A stretch of 64,000 nt of DNA, taken from NCBI GenBank assembly GCA_012064415.1, contig SSNU01000311.1:345991-409990 (forward strand), given 5' to 3'. Below, in pieces: positions 36,350-47,926 of the stretch. The position numbers and the translations under genes are program-made. The stretch is from Gyrodactylus bullatarudis (lineage: Eukaryota; Platyhelminthes; Monogenea; Gyrodactylidea; Gyrodactylidae). The notes beneath the pieces are model-generated. The model worked only from the letters and a program-made list of their open reading frames with translations. It was not told the origin of the DNA and did no database searches. Position 1 is the stretch's first letter; every line of letters starts with the position of its first letter.

Positions 36350-38719
36350 TGTTACGTTCAAAGTGGAAACTCGTACAGTGTATACACTGTACAACAAATT
36401 GGTCAATGTGGAAACTCAGTGTACACATTGAACGGTTGATGGTGTACACTTTGAACATAAGGACTAAACGTACAATGTGTACACTGTACACTGAATAGTT
36501 GGGAGATAAGTTTTATCTGTTTTAATGAATTAAGGAATGAAATTCAAGAAAATTTAGAAAATAATTTTAGTTTATTTATTATTGCATGAAAAACTTTTAT
36601 GGCACCTAGAATTGCAAAGATCTTTATTTCTTCTGCATTTACACCTATTTGACATGCATCCTGTGGCACAATCACACCTCAACATTCCTTGCCCCCCTGA
36701 TAATGAGGCTTCCTTTGAGGCAGTTCGGATGGATAGAGAACCTTCAGGGACCTCTTCTGGAGTTAAAAAATTGTGTCTGAGTTTTGTGAACTGTCCCCTC
36801 GAGAACGATCCTTCGATTGTGCCATACTGGGTCCCAATCTCGTAAAGGCCGTTATCATTTTGCCTTTTGATGACACCAATCAGATTAGATGAATCAATTT
36901 GACATCGGTCAATCTCTGGCACTTTTATGGTTACATTCGTTCCAATAGCGACACTTCCAGCAGTCTTTTGAACCATTCGGTCAGCGTTAACTTCCATTGA
37001 TCTGTTGGAGTGGAGATCAAGCTGTTCTCTATCGAAGCTTGAGTCGATTGGCATCAGAAGGAAATTTTCTCTATGGTTTTCCAAGTTATCATTCTCAGGA
37101 TCAAGGTTTTCTTTGTCACTCTCATGTGATGATTCGTAAGGAGAAGAGTCTTCATCTGCATCCGAGATTTCTAATTAAAAAATTAGCTCACAAGTAACAA
37201 TATATGATCAAGAATAAACTCACTAAAATCATGATTCATGACGAATTCTACCATTGGTTCAGCTCCATACTTAGCCTTGTATGGCGTGTTTTTTATAGTA
37301 GAGTGGTAAATAGTATTTTTCATATGCTCTACAAACTTGAGAGCAGAAGCCCATTTAGAATTCTTGGCATCATCAAGAAACGTTCTGAGAATTCTTTTGA
37401 TATCTCTGTTGGCCCGCTCTACAGAACCTTGAGTTTGTGAATGTCTGGGCTTGCCATGACAAAAGACCATATTGGGCCAGAAGTTTTTCAGTCCTCGGAC
37501 TATCTTGTTTTTGAATTCACGACCATTGTCAGACTGTAAAATTCGTGGTGCGCCATCAAGCAGAAATATTTCAATGAGTTTCTCAGACACCTCAACAGAG
37601 CTTTTATTCTTGAGAGCTCTAAGTGTCACGAATTTGGTTAGGTGATCCTGAACAACAAGTATGAATTTGAATTCCCCATCAGGCTTGGACTGGAGATCAA
37701 TTAAGTCCATCTGAGCTCTTTCATTGAATTGCTGCGTGATGATAGGATTGGTGACCAGACCCTTCTTTTTGGTTGTCTTATTTTTTGCACAGTATTCACA
37801 AAGATCAAGATAAATACCGATTACTTCCTTGGATATGTTATAATATCTCTGAGATATATTGGCCTTCATATTATTGAGACGACAATGTCCAAGACTCTTG
37901 TGTTTAGAATCAACTATGTCAAAGATTTCATGATCCCTCACGAGGACAAGAAGGTTTTCATCTGGTGATTCTCTCTTTTTAATAACGCGCTCTTCTCCAT
38001 CAATTACTTGAAGATCGTACTTCTTTGCTATCTTATAGAGGTTCTTATCTTCTTTCAATGGCTGTTTGGATGTCTTGACTTTATTGATTAGATTACAATA
38101 CTCCATATCGTTGAGCCTTAAGGAATTTTGGCTTTTTTCTAGTCTGCGGAGGGCTATGTTGAACGGCTCGCTAATAGACATAATGATAGAATGACTCCAA
38201 CTAATGATAATGTCCAAATTATAAAGTCACCCGTTTCTCATAGGCTGGACCTGGGAAGAGGTTTGTCAAATTATGACCAATGGCATCTCAGAGATGCGTA
38301 TGTATGAGCCATTTCAGGTTTGATAACTTGAAACTATATCAAGTGTGAAGCCTGCACCTTTCTGACTTATTAAAAGGGTTTCTCAACTTCAAACCTGTGA
38401 TTTACATGAGACAAATACACTGTGGTTGAAAACTTGAAATTTAATCAATCTATTATTATTGTAGCTTTTCTTAGTTGAATGCACTCAGACCAATTTATAT
38501 CTGCATGGGATTATTGAAAACTGCACCTTATTCAACGAAGTAATGCTTGAGACTTGTAATTCAAAATTTTTAAGGTTTTTTCAAGTGTACACATTGCACG
38601 TTTAGTAATTATGTTCAAAGTGTACACCATCAACCGTTCAATGTGTACATTGAGTTTCCACATTGACCAATTAGTTGTACAGTGTATACACTGTACGAGT
38701 TTCCACTTTGAACGTAACA
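36350..38719 (-). mobile_element. Ginger-type integrase DNA transposon, complete, 2370 bp
   Basis: The element starts TGTTACGTTCAAAG and ends with its reverse complement (CGTAACA), bordered by TATA on both sides. The terminal inverted repeats are about 136 bp with about five mismatches. They contain the 20-bp perfect palindrome GTACAGTGTATACACTGTAC and repeated TGTACAC boxes. It encodes one integrase gene on the minus strand. TGT..ACA ends, a 4-bp duplication and a Gypsy-like integrase without reverse transcriptase fit the Ginger superfamily. Intact gene and similar ends suggest a fairly young insertion. Confidence 0.85.
36572..38181 (-). CDS. Ginger-type transposon integrase (KRBA2-like)
   Basis: Exons 38181-37224 and 37170-36572 with a 53-nt intron (GTGAGT..AATTAG) give 518 residues. 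Order: N-terminal helical region; an HHCC-type zinc-binding segment (HKSLGHCRLNNMK, then CEYCAKNK); the rve integrase core with the D,D,E triad in AQMDLIDLQ, LQSDNGREF and QGSVERANRDI; a region like the beta-rich integrase C-terminal domain (VAIGTNVTIKVPEIDR, GLYEIGTQYGTIEG); and a C-terminal Cys-rich knuckle (CDCATGCMSNRCKCRR). This is the architecture of integrases related to vertebrate KRBA2 and SCAND3. It would cut the element ends and join them to target DNA. The start is the first in-frame ATG; AATAAA overlaps the stop. All catalytic residues are present. Confidence 0.87.
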
Positions 38720-39080
38720 TATATAAACCAAACTTATGTGTCCAAAAAAACTATTCTTATAATCCTCAACTACCTTGGCCTATGTGAGCTTTTTCACTTT
38801 TCTCTCCACTGTTGCTAATTATTGGAGAGTTTTGGTGTTTTTTTAGCTTACATTATATTCTTATATTCCTTGACTTTTACTATTTCTTTCATAATTTGTA
38901 AATTATTATCTTTAATGAATTCTTAACTTATATCATTTTTAAAGTATTGCCACTGATGATGCTTTATGAAATGTACATATGGCCCTAATATATATCTTAT
39001 TAAAAATCTCCTAATATGATTTTAAGTGGATTTTCTGACGTATTTGAAAATTTACGTGAATATTTGAATCATAAAAATTA
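38720..39080 (+). repeat. Penelope-like element 3' tail after the Ginger insertion
   Basis: It begins with the second TATA duplication and continues the Penelope copy. The last ~130 bases (38945-39075) match window positions 1-120, marking it as a repeated retroelement tail. CTGATGA and GAAA blocks at about 38950-38972 resemble a hammerhead core. Confidence 0.6.
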
Positions 39081-41602
39081 GGAATACATACAACTTCATT
39101 TCATTAAATCATTATGGTTGAACATGATACTAGACAAATCTTTACTTAGTATTTAACTCTCCTCTTGTCTTAGAGTATAACTGGTTTGGAGGTAGAAATA
39201 TCTTCAATTTCCATACCTTTATTTATTCTTCTGGACACATTTTCACTTCTATTAAAAGATTAGAAAATATCGCATAGGCTATGAAAGTTATTATCTTTGT
39301 AAATATCTAGGTTTTGGTTTCTTTTACTGGTAATTCTACCTATTTTCAACCTACCATATATGCAATATGAAGCTAGTTTACATGGAATTAAGAATCTTTT
39401 TAATCAAATTTATACCAAATTTTGATCCCTTGAACATTTTTGCTGCTTGGAAATTAGCGATTTTTTCATTTATCAAGATCTTTCAAAAAGTGGGTCTAAT
39501 TTTGATCCTGAAAACTTCATTTAACTTCATCTCAAAGTTCGAAAAAATGAGAATTTGGAGCCAGGAAATTATTTCTAGCTTGATATTAGTTGATCAGATA
39601 TTTTTATTCTTCCGTCATTTAAATTTATTTGATTCTGAACTCATTGGGAAGTTTAGCAATAACGACCGACTATATATTGCTATATATATTATATAGTGAG
39701 TTCAGAATCAAATAATATTCTTGATGAAGTTTCAATTCAAATTTATAACCTGAAGAAAGTTTTAATTCAGTCTATTAAATTCTCTTTTCTTTCAAGATTG
39801 ATCAAAGAAAAAAATATATAAATTTGAGCTGATACGGATTCGATTAAGAAATTTAGATTTGGTTGAAATAAAAAATGATTAACCATAGATCATTCCTATC
39901 AATTCATTTTGATCATCTGATCTTCGAAAAAAAAACTTATGTGGTACAAATGTCATAAAATAATTTTCCTTCTTCATGTAAATTCTTTTGAAATTTTCTT
40001 CACGAAAAAGAGAGAAAAAATATTTTGATCAAATTCCTCTTTCTGTTTTTTCATGATTTTAGAATCGATGAGTAATTCTTACAAACCGTTGTTTCGATTT
40101 GAAAACTATCTTTTACCATTAAAAGAATAGAGAGGTTTTAAGCCTTGAACTATCCGTATGCATACATTCCAATATGATAGGAGAGTTATATATGAGACGA
40201 CTCTGAGCCAGGGAAAGTAATTGTGGGAAATAATCTTGAATTAAAATTTTTTTTTCTTGAGTTTTTCCCCCTTTCTTATTGAACACATGAGTTATGTTTA
40301 TGATTGTAATAAACAATAAAACTACAAAAGAGAAATAATCATACTCCCAGAAATTTCTTTGATTTATTTCTATCCAAAAGATTTTATTGCATGTTGATGA
40401 AAATAAAGGAATTCTCCTCTCCAGAGCGAAAAAAGAGAGAAAGCATACAGTTTTGTCTTTGAAATTTTGCGCACATGTGAAGTTTTTAGACATTAATTTT
40501 CCACTACCATAGTAAATATATTATTTGATATATACTGATGTGCAGATTGTTTGTTGTATTCATTCATATCTGTCTTGAAAATGAGAGAGAATTTCTTTAT
40601 GATAACGATGAATATTTTTTACACCAGAAAACATGGTAGTAGCTGGACCAAAATCAAATTTTAATGGTTGATCTAGGTCCAGTTTTTGGCATCATTGGAA
40701 AAATTCAATAAATTCATTTTCAAATTTCAGAAAAGACATATCAAACTGGTTTTGTAGAATTTTTCAAGCCAATCATAGAGCAAGAAAAGAAAGAGGACGA
40801 GACAGCTTCATAGGAGTCAACAGAATTTCTCAAAACAGCCATTTATTAGCTATCAGTCTTTTAAAATTACCATTTAAATTAAATTGCAGAATTGCTGTAA
40901 TTTGATCCTTAGCTTGAACCCCATTTGATAAAATCCCCCATTTTTTCATACCATAATTTCGCTAAAAAAACATTTTTGCCGTGATATTCAATTCGAAACA
41001 AAGTTTATCATCTTGAGAAGAAAATATGATAAACTCAAAGATCTCTCATTCTATTGATGTCTCTGATACTTTATTCTGTTCAAGCTTATTTTTGTGTACA
41101 GAGAAGATGTATTTGAACGTAAAAATCAAAATCTATATTTTCAGAATAGAATGTATTATTTTAATAAAAATTATTAATATATATATTATCACTATATATT
41201 AATTTGAAGAATATTATTATTAAATTGGTAATGTTACATCATTATCATTTCATAGTTGTTGCAAGCAGTCTCATTTACCATTACACGATTGTTATTATCC
41301 ATTGGAGAGAAAAACTTTTTATTTGACAATAAATAAGTATTATGAGACATCTTCATTCTCAGTTCATTTTCATATTGGCTTGTTTCCTAGTGAGGAGAGA
41401 ACTGAAAAAGTTGCTCAATACCTCTTCTTTCTCTGGTGTATTCTGGTTCGTCTGACGCATCTTGAAACAAAACCTATTTTAATTTTTTTTCTTTTTTTTA
41501 ATAATACTACTTTAAAGTAAAACGATAAAACCAAATATATTTTTAACGTGTCACTATTGATCAGTAGAAATGAAACTTTTTAAACCAACTCAAGATTAAA
41601 TA
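39081..41602. other. Non-coding stretch
   Basis: No gene recognised. Frames at 39367-39696 and 40119-40493 (minus) are low-complexity. A small hairpin pairs TTGATTCTGAACTCA (about 39629) with TGAGTTCAGAATCAA (about 39697). A possible distant GSK3 last exon is at 40731. Confidence 0.5.
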
Positions 41603-41608
41603 TTTATT
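41603..41608 (-). terminator. Poly(A) signal of dynein light intermediate chain
   Basis: AATAAA on the minus strand, about 30 nt after the stop codon at 41640. This supports that stop as the real end of the gene. Confidence 0.55.
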
Positions 41609-41639
41609 CATAAATACTGGTTGTGGGCAAAATCGATTT

Positions 41640-42737
41640 TTAAATAAAAATCAATCGATCAATATTAACTAAAAAGCTGCTTACATGATTACTGGGACTA
41701 GAATTAGTAGTAGTATTAGTGTTCAATATTTCATTCGGTGATAATTTTGAAGGGGTTAGAAAGGTAGAATCAATATCTTTAGAATTCTCCGACAACTGCT
41801 GGTATATTCTTTTAAGGAAAATTTGATCATCTTCTATGGCACCATCAGAAAGTAGGGTATCTGCAAGACTTGAATTTGAAGGATCACGTATAACAGTCTC
41901 ATATGTGGAACTCAGATACTTTGGATTCATATTCTCAATGAGATATTCGAGTTTAGTACTATTGTCCCAACCAAGAGGTCTGTGAGAAGAATAAATGAAA
42001 TTCTTACATGAAAATAGATTGTCTGTCCAACACAGAAGGTTCAATTTGTCGATCTTCATTATATAATTCTCTTATAAGAAGATCATACAAATTATCAAAG
42101 TTTGTCACCGTTTTATCTGAAGTATATACTACACTTGCATTATCTAAAAGATTATTGTTAAAGAATAGTTACATTCCAGGGCAATTTTTCTTATGTTGTA
42201 AAGAATATAATCAAAATGCTCATCATTAAAATTATTATTTCTTTCGAGCTTGATCATTTCATCTGTTTTTGTAACAATGAAGAAAATTGGAAAAGCAAAC
42301 TTTGAGGAACCTGAAGAGGAGTCAGAATTCTTCACTTCAAAATATTCTTCGAGATTTCCAAGGTAAAAATCTATAATTTTAACAAAGTCCCATGGTTTAT
42401 CCATCGGTAAAACGATACAAACAAGTTGAGCATCAGGATTTTCTTTATTGAAAACAAAGTCGTATAAATTATAGTAATAGGCATCATCATTCAAAGTATA
42501 TATACTTAAATAGAGAGGAAAATCTATTTTCTCTAATTTTATTTCCATGTGACTGAGTTCAATCATGTTTCCTTTCACAATCGGCTTCTTCAAAAGTCTT
42601 TGCACTAGGCATGTTTTACCTGAATGTGCACCTCCGAGAATGATGAGGCTTTTCTCTTTATATACACTATCAATGTTCAAACTCGCTAAATATGAGTTGT
42701 ATAGAAGATTGGACCAAATTTTTTTTTCGTCCTCCAT
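41640..42737 (-). CDS. DYNC1LI: Cytoplasmic dynein light intermediate chain
   Basis: Exons 42737-42173, 42143-42008 and 41979-41640 (introns 29 and 28 nt) give 346 residues. This subunit links the dynein motor to cargo adaptors. The Ras-like fold starts with EDEKKIWSNLL and a P-loop LGGAHSGKTCLVQRLL. Then come CIVLPMDKPWDF, FFIVTKTDEM, DYILYNIRKIALEYNASVVYTS and, after two introns, SIFMPLGWDN, AIEDDQIFLKRI, all in family order. The disordered tail is short compared with fly or vertebrate proteins (about 490-520 aa). The last residues SSFLVNIDRLIFI may stand in for the amphipathic helix that binds coiled-coil adaptors. A GTAAGC after NHV could be a donor to another exon, but the poly(A) signal just past the stop argues against it. 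The start is the ATG before EDEKK. Confidence 0.9.
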
Positions 42738-42824
42738 ACTTTTGAATTCATAAACGTTCAAAGAATTTAGCTAAACAAATCGTAATTTTTACTAGTTATT
42801 TCAAATGTATGCGATTTTATAAAA
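42738..42824. promoter_or_regulatory. Bidirectional promoter region, dynein LIC/MAP1
   Basis: 87 bp between the divergent start codons at 42737 (minus) and 42825 (plus). The two genes act on microtubules, so shared expression would make sense. Inferred from spacing only. Confidence 0.55.
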
Positions 42825-45800
42825 ATGCCTGCTTTTTCACATATCGTAATCATCGTCAATGATTTCCCTTTTATAGAAAACGAAGACTATTTCAGAGGCA
42901 TTTTATCCAGAGGTAAATTTTTTTTAAAGATTTACTTCAAATAGGTCTTTCAAAATGTACATTTTTCCATGAAATTCTTGATACGGTCGAATTTGACAAA
43001 TTTCAATCGATTAAAGTTGACGAGGGATCCGAATATCAAGCAAACATAACTTCAAATTACAATATTATGATATATCAAAATTTCAAGCTCAGAAATATTA
43101 TGTCAGAACTGGACAAAGTTTATGAAATATTCGTAACATCCCTAAAAAATGGATTCGAAACTTTCAACTTGTGTCTTGCTACACTTTCTCAAACATGCAT
43201 TGCAACAGGAAATATAATATTTCCCGATGGCTGCTTAAATCCACCTGTTATTCAAAATTATTTACTCGATATTACTTCAGTGAGTTTAAACCTTTAAGTT
43301 TTGTCTATTTTAGATTGATTTGTCAAATCTCGATGTTTATTTCAATTTTTATCTTGGTGTTGGTAACTCAAATAATATCAGCTACTGGTCATCTTCCCTT
43401 GAGAAATTCAAACCTGGGAATGAAAATATAAAACTTGCTATATCCACCAGCTTCTCGAAAACATCATCGGATTCAGAAATGTCAGACCAAAAATTTGCAG
43501 AAATTTTCAAGCTTTTACACTTTAAAAAGTATGAAACTCCGCATAGACTCAATAAGGACTTGAATAAGAGCACAATACGCGTTTTGTCGCCATGTATCTA
43601 TGTTTTTCCTGAAATATCTGGATCGTCTGCTATTCTAGCTCTTCCCGGATACACTCTACTAATTGATTTTGGAGGTTGTTACGAGCCCGCATTTTATAAT
43701 ATTGCTAGCCGTTTGAATAGTGTTGATGCTGCTCTATTAACATCGTGGACAACTGAGAATGTTATATCTTTAAATTCTACTCTGGAAAGTATCAAAGGAA
43801 TCGAGAATGATTATAGATCTTTAAAGTGTATTCTGTGTCCTCCGCCTATACCGAAGAAATCAGAAACATCACAAGAAGAGAATGAAAAATCCTTCAATCT
43901 TATCCAAATTTCTAAAACCACATTTCATCAGAATAAAACTTCAATGCAATTCCAGCAAATTGATCGCCAGGCAAAAATTGGGGAAAATCCCAAAAGTATA
44001 CTGCTTTATCAGAAGGCGGGGGATTCTAAACTAGAGTTTATTCCACTTACACCAACAAGTGAAGATGCTAGACATATTGATAATCTCGAGACAATATGGA
44101 AGAGTGAATCGACCAAGTCTATAGCTACAACAAAGGTACAGCTGGATAAAAAATCCATGAATATTGTAAGTATTTAGCTTATCACATGAGTGGATCATTT
44201 CCAATCTACAATCTTTAATGTGTTAAAAAATATTTTTTTTAAAATCGTTATTCCTTATGGTATGTATTCATTTAAAAGTACAAAGGATAATTTAATCTTT
44301 CCCATTCCTTATCATATTAAATTGCTTCATGTTGAGTGGGTAATCTTGCTAAAATAAATGGCTTATTTTCGCACAAGAATACCAGCAAATATAAGAGCTC
44401 TTATTACGAGAAAAAAGTACAGGATTGAAGAATATTTTAATCTTTTCTTTTACATGATCACTAAACTGTAGCACTAATAGATAATACATGTTAGAATATC
44501 ATGTTATTAATAATACAATAGAGAGAATTTAATTAACTACTCATTCTATTAAGTTAATGTGATTTACTTGTAAGTACCTTCATTAAAAATGTTGATAATT
44601 TTCAATTAACTAAAAAATAATTTATAGATTTTCTAGATTAATAACTAATTATTATGATTCAGCTATCCCATTTAAGTGTGAACGGAGTCTTGTTGCTTCA
44701 TAACCTAACGACAAAACGACAATCTTGTCCACTCAGAGTCCTGACTTGCTCTCAGAACTCTAATCAGCTCAGAGTACTAACTGCAATGCAAGCATTATTA
44801 TCTAACTCTGTATATCTCCGTCATTCATGGGGATCTAATGAACGCGCTCAAACCATTCCTCTTGTCAAGGGTTAGTTGAGATTGAACGCTTTTAGCTCAG
44901 AGTTAATATTTTCCTATCACATAGGTCTCGACATAAAAGATCCTAGTTCCAAGCCAAAGAATCTACCTCCACCTACAGCGAAGCCATCAAAGATTCCTAC
45001 TCGTTCAAGTTTCAGTTCAAATTCTAAAATATCTCTTGATAGTGAAAAACAGCTTTACGCTAAATTCAAACCCATTTACTTTGATGTGTGCTTTGTTCCA
45101 GGCGGTGGAAATCCTGACTATGTTTCCGAGGAATGGTTTAAATTCGTCAGAGCCTCCTACTACATTTGCACCACATTCTATCCACCAAAGAAAATTATTG
45201 AAAACATCATTGCAGGCCGAAAGAATTGGCCAAGTGAGTATTTTATATTCAGTTTATACTGCCTAGTAATTCAGACAAACAAATCAGAGTATCACAAAAA
45301 ACTCGTATAGATTCCTTATTAAGGACTCTAGAGTCTTGTTTATTTTGCGTTATTAAAGTATTGTATATTTTGAATAAAATTTTCGATTTTTGTGAATTTC
45401 GAATTTGTGCTACATTCCATATTTTGCTTTACAGCTCAAAAATGGGTAAATTTTGATTGTTCATTGAACAATGTTCAAGGTCCTTGAAAGAATTTTAACT
45501 TAAAATATTACACTTGCCGATTTGGTTATCTTGCTTTAGTTGAATTAGTATCATTACAGTAGTTAACATGAGCTCAATATTCAATAATGTGCAATAATTT
45601 AGTAAATAGGAAATACTTTGATTAAAAATCAATTGGATTTTTTTAAATTCTCAGGGTTCTCTCTTTCAGTTATTGATTAAACACGATCCACTTTGTCAAT
45701 AGAATTTATTCATCCATCTTGTGATTCAAAAGAAGTTTAATAGCAAATTCCATTTTTCTATTTGGGATCGAATATGCAAACAAAAGAAATCTTTTATTGA

Positions 45801-47926
45801 AAAATCAACTTAAAACAGATTTTCAAAAATATCCCAATAGATAAAATTGAATTGGACATTTAATTTCACTAACTCTTATATTTCTCATAATGTGAGAAGG
45901 AAAACTTGGTTCTCATTTTCTATACTAAGACCAATCAACAATATTTGGTTTCTATTGGTTTCTCGTCTCTCATTGCTAGTAAGTACTTACTAATTAGTGT
46001 TTGGAATACAAAGTTTTTAGCAAAAGTATGTTAACAATATTGTGATGGAAGAAATATGGTTATCACTCTTTATTTCTCGTTTAAATATTTTATTATTCAA
46101 CTTTATGCGACCAGATATTCATGAAAAGATTTGTTAATGTCCAAGGAATACTGCTATGAATAAATTAATTCGAAATCTTTTATCAATATTATTGAAAACA
46201 CAAATTTACTCTTGTGTGATATGAATGAAAACGAAGCATTATCCATCTCAGCAGTTTATTGCAATTATTTACTGTAATTAAATAATTTTTAGCCTTGAAA
46301 TCTTCTCACAATAAATTCCTAGTTTACATTTAATCCATTTCTCATTCCAAATGAGTTCACTATTTTAGAAAAATTGAATATTTAAAATCATTGAAATTCA
46401 AAAGATTAGGCATGTAAAAAACCATGATTTAAAAGTTGGGAAGATTGCCCAGATTGAATGAAATTGCAGGAATTAGCTCGGGCTGATCAAGGGACTTTAT
46501 TCTACACTGAAGGAAGGCTCTAAAGTTTTGTATATAAGTTCTATATAAGAAAATACATAAATTCGAGGATTTGAAGTAGAAAATTTTTTCAGATGAGATA
46601 AAATCGACCTAAATAGTCTGGATAGTATCAGTTTTAATTAGGAATCAAAAACTAGTACAACATTGTAAAGACTAAAATTTCAACGAAAAATCATTCATAC
46701 TAAGCAAAGTAATCAAAATAAGTAATGTTGTCTGTCTTTAATTGGTCAAAGCAAAAATGAACTCAAAGGGGCTTTATAGTCGTTAAAAAGTGGAAAATTC
46801 AAATAAAAGATTGATTATTCAACAATATAATTCCCCTCAAGATCTATCTAGTGAAAAATTGGAAATGTTTCATAAATCAAGACTAAATAACTCACTTTAT
46901 CTCATAAATATTAGACATCATAACACAGTCTAGCAAAAAAAGTAGGTAACGATAAAATTTGGAGGAATGGTATAGTTTGATGTGAAAGTAAAAAATATCA
47001 ACCAAAAAAATTTTTCAACGTGTAGTTTTCGAGTAATTTGACATTTAGTACGAAAAAAATTGAGTCAAATTTTATCCTATAGAATTTTTATTTCTCAATC
47101 AATATTCATAAAAAACATACCATTTTGAAGAGGAGAAAATTTGCTACAATCCCTTGCCTGACCACTTTGAGCTTCGACGTATAAATTCCAAGATATTTCC
47201 AATAACAGTGAAATTTGTTCAAAAATTGAAAAAAAATGAAAAATTTCAAAAGCTTTTTTCAGTCCTTTACCGATGGCCTAGAAAATTTTCCTTCCAATCC
47301 TAGATAGGGAGATAGTTGAAATTTATTTTGTTGCTTTTAAATTTCCAAAAAAGTTAATTATATGGCGTGTATTCGTGAAAATGTATACAATTTTACGGTT
47401 TTTCAAAATTTACAATTTCTGATGTGAATGAACTTAGAAAAAATTTTGAGAAGAATATTTCTACTTTCATAGCAAAAAATAAAATTTAGAAGGATTCTGT
47501 TTTAAAACTGATCAGGTTTCCATTTAAAAAGAATATTAGGTTTTTGAAAATAATATTTTATTTTTAAAAAATTATAATTGCATAGATATTTTTGAAGAAA
47601 AGAATAAACATCTGTAAAATAAAATGGCGAGAAGGGTAATGTTTCATTTTCATTCATATCACATAATAGTAAATGACAATGCTGTTACAAATAATTAAAA
47701 TTTTTCAGAAGAAGACTCAAACATCAATATTCACCTGATATTCTGCTATGAGACAAGAGACTTTCGTCAATTTATCCATGAGAATTGTGAAACACTCGAG
47801 AAGTTACACATAAACATTGTTGGAATTGTTGATTTATCTACGATAACCTTGATGGATTCTAGTATTCAAGAGGCATCACATCAAGATAACTCCATCAAGT
47901 GTCCAGGAATTCGTCTAGATTTTTAA
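42825..47926 (+). CDS. MAP1: Compact MAP1/futsch-family microtubule-associated protein
   Basis: Exons 42825-42912, 42945-43279, 43314-44165, 44663-44870, 44925-45233 and 47709-47926 join in phase (introns 32, 34, 497, 54 and 2475 nt) to 669 residues. MAP1 proteins bind and stabilise microtubules, mainly in neurons. The N-terminal half has the MAP1 heavy-chain fold: HIVIIVNDFPFIENEDYF, IYVFPEISGSSAILALPGYT and LIDFGGCYEPAF, a metallo-beta-lactamase-like module. A Ser/Pro/Lys-rich linker of only about 50 residues leads to the light-chain (LC1) domain: FDVCFVPGGGNPDYVSEEWF, VRASYYICT, ending KCPGIRLDF. MAP1A and MAP1B have some 2000 residues of repeats between these parts, and even MAP1S is near 1000, so this is an unusually short family member. 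Divergent from dynein LIC. Confidence 0.87.
45234..47708 (+). other. 2.5 kb intron of MAP1
   Basis: Donor GTGAGT and acceptor ATTTTTCAG in phase 1; the next exon completes the LC1 domain. AT-rich, no gene or clear repeat recognised inside. Confidence 0.65.
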
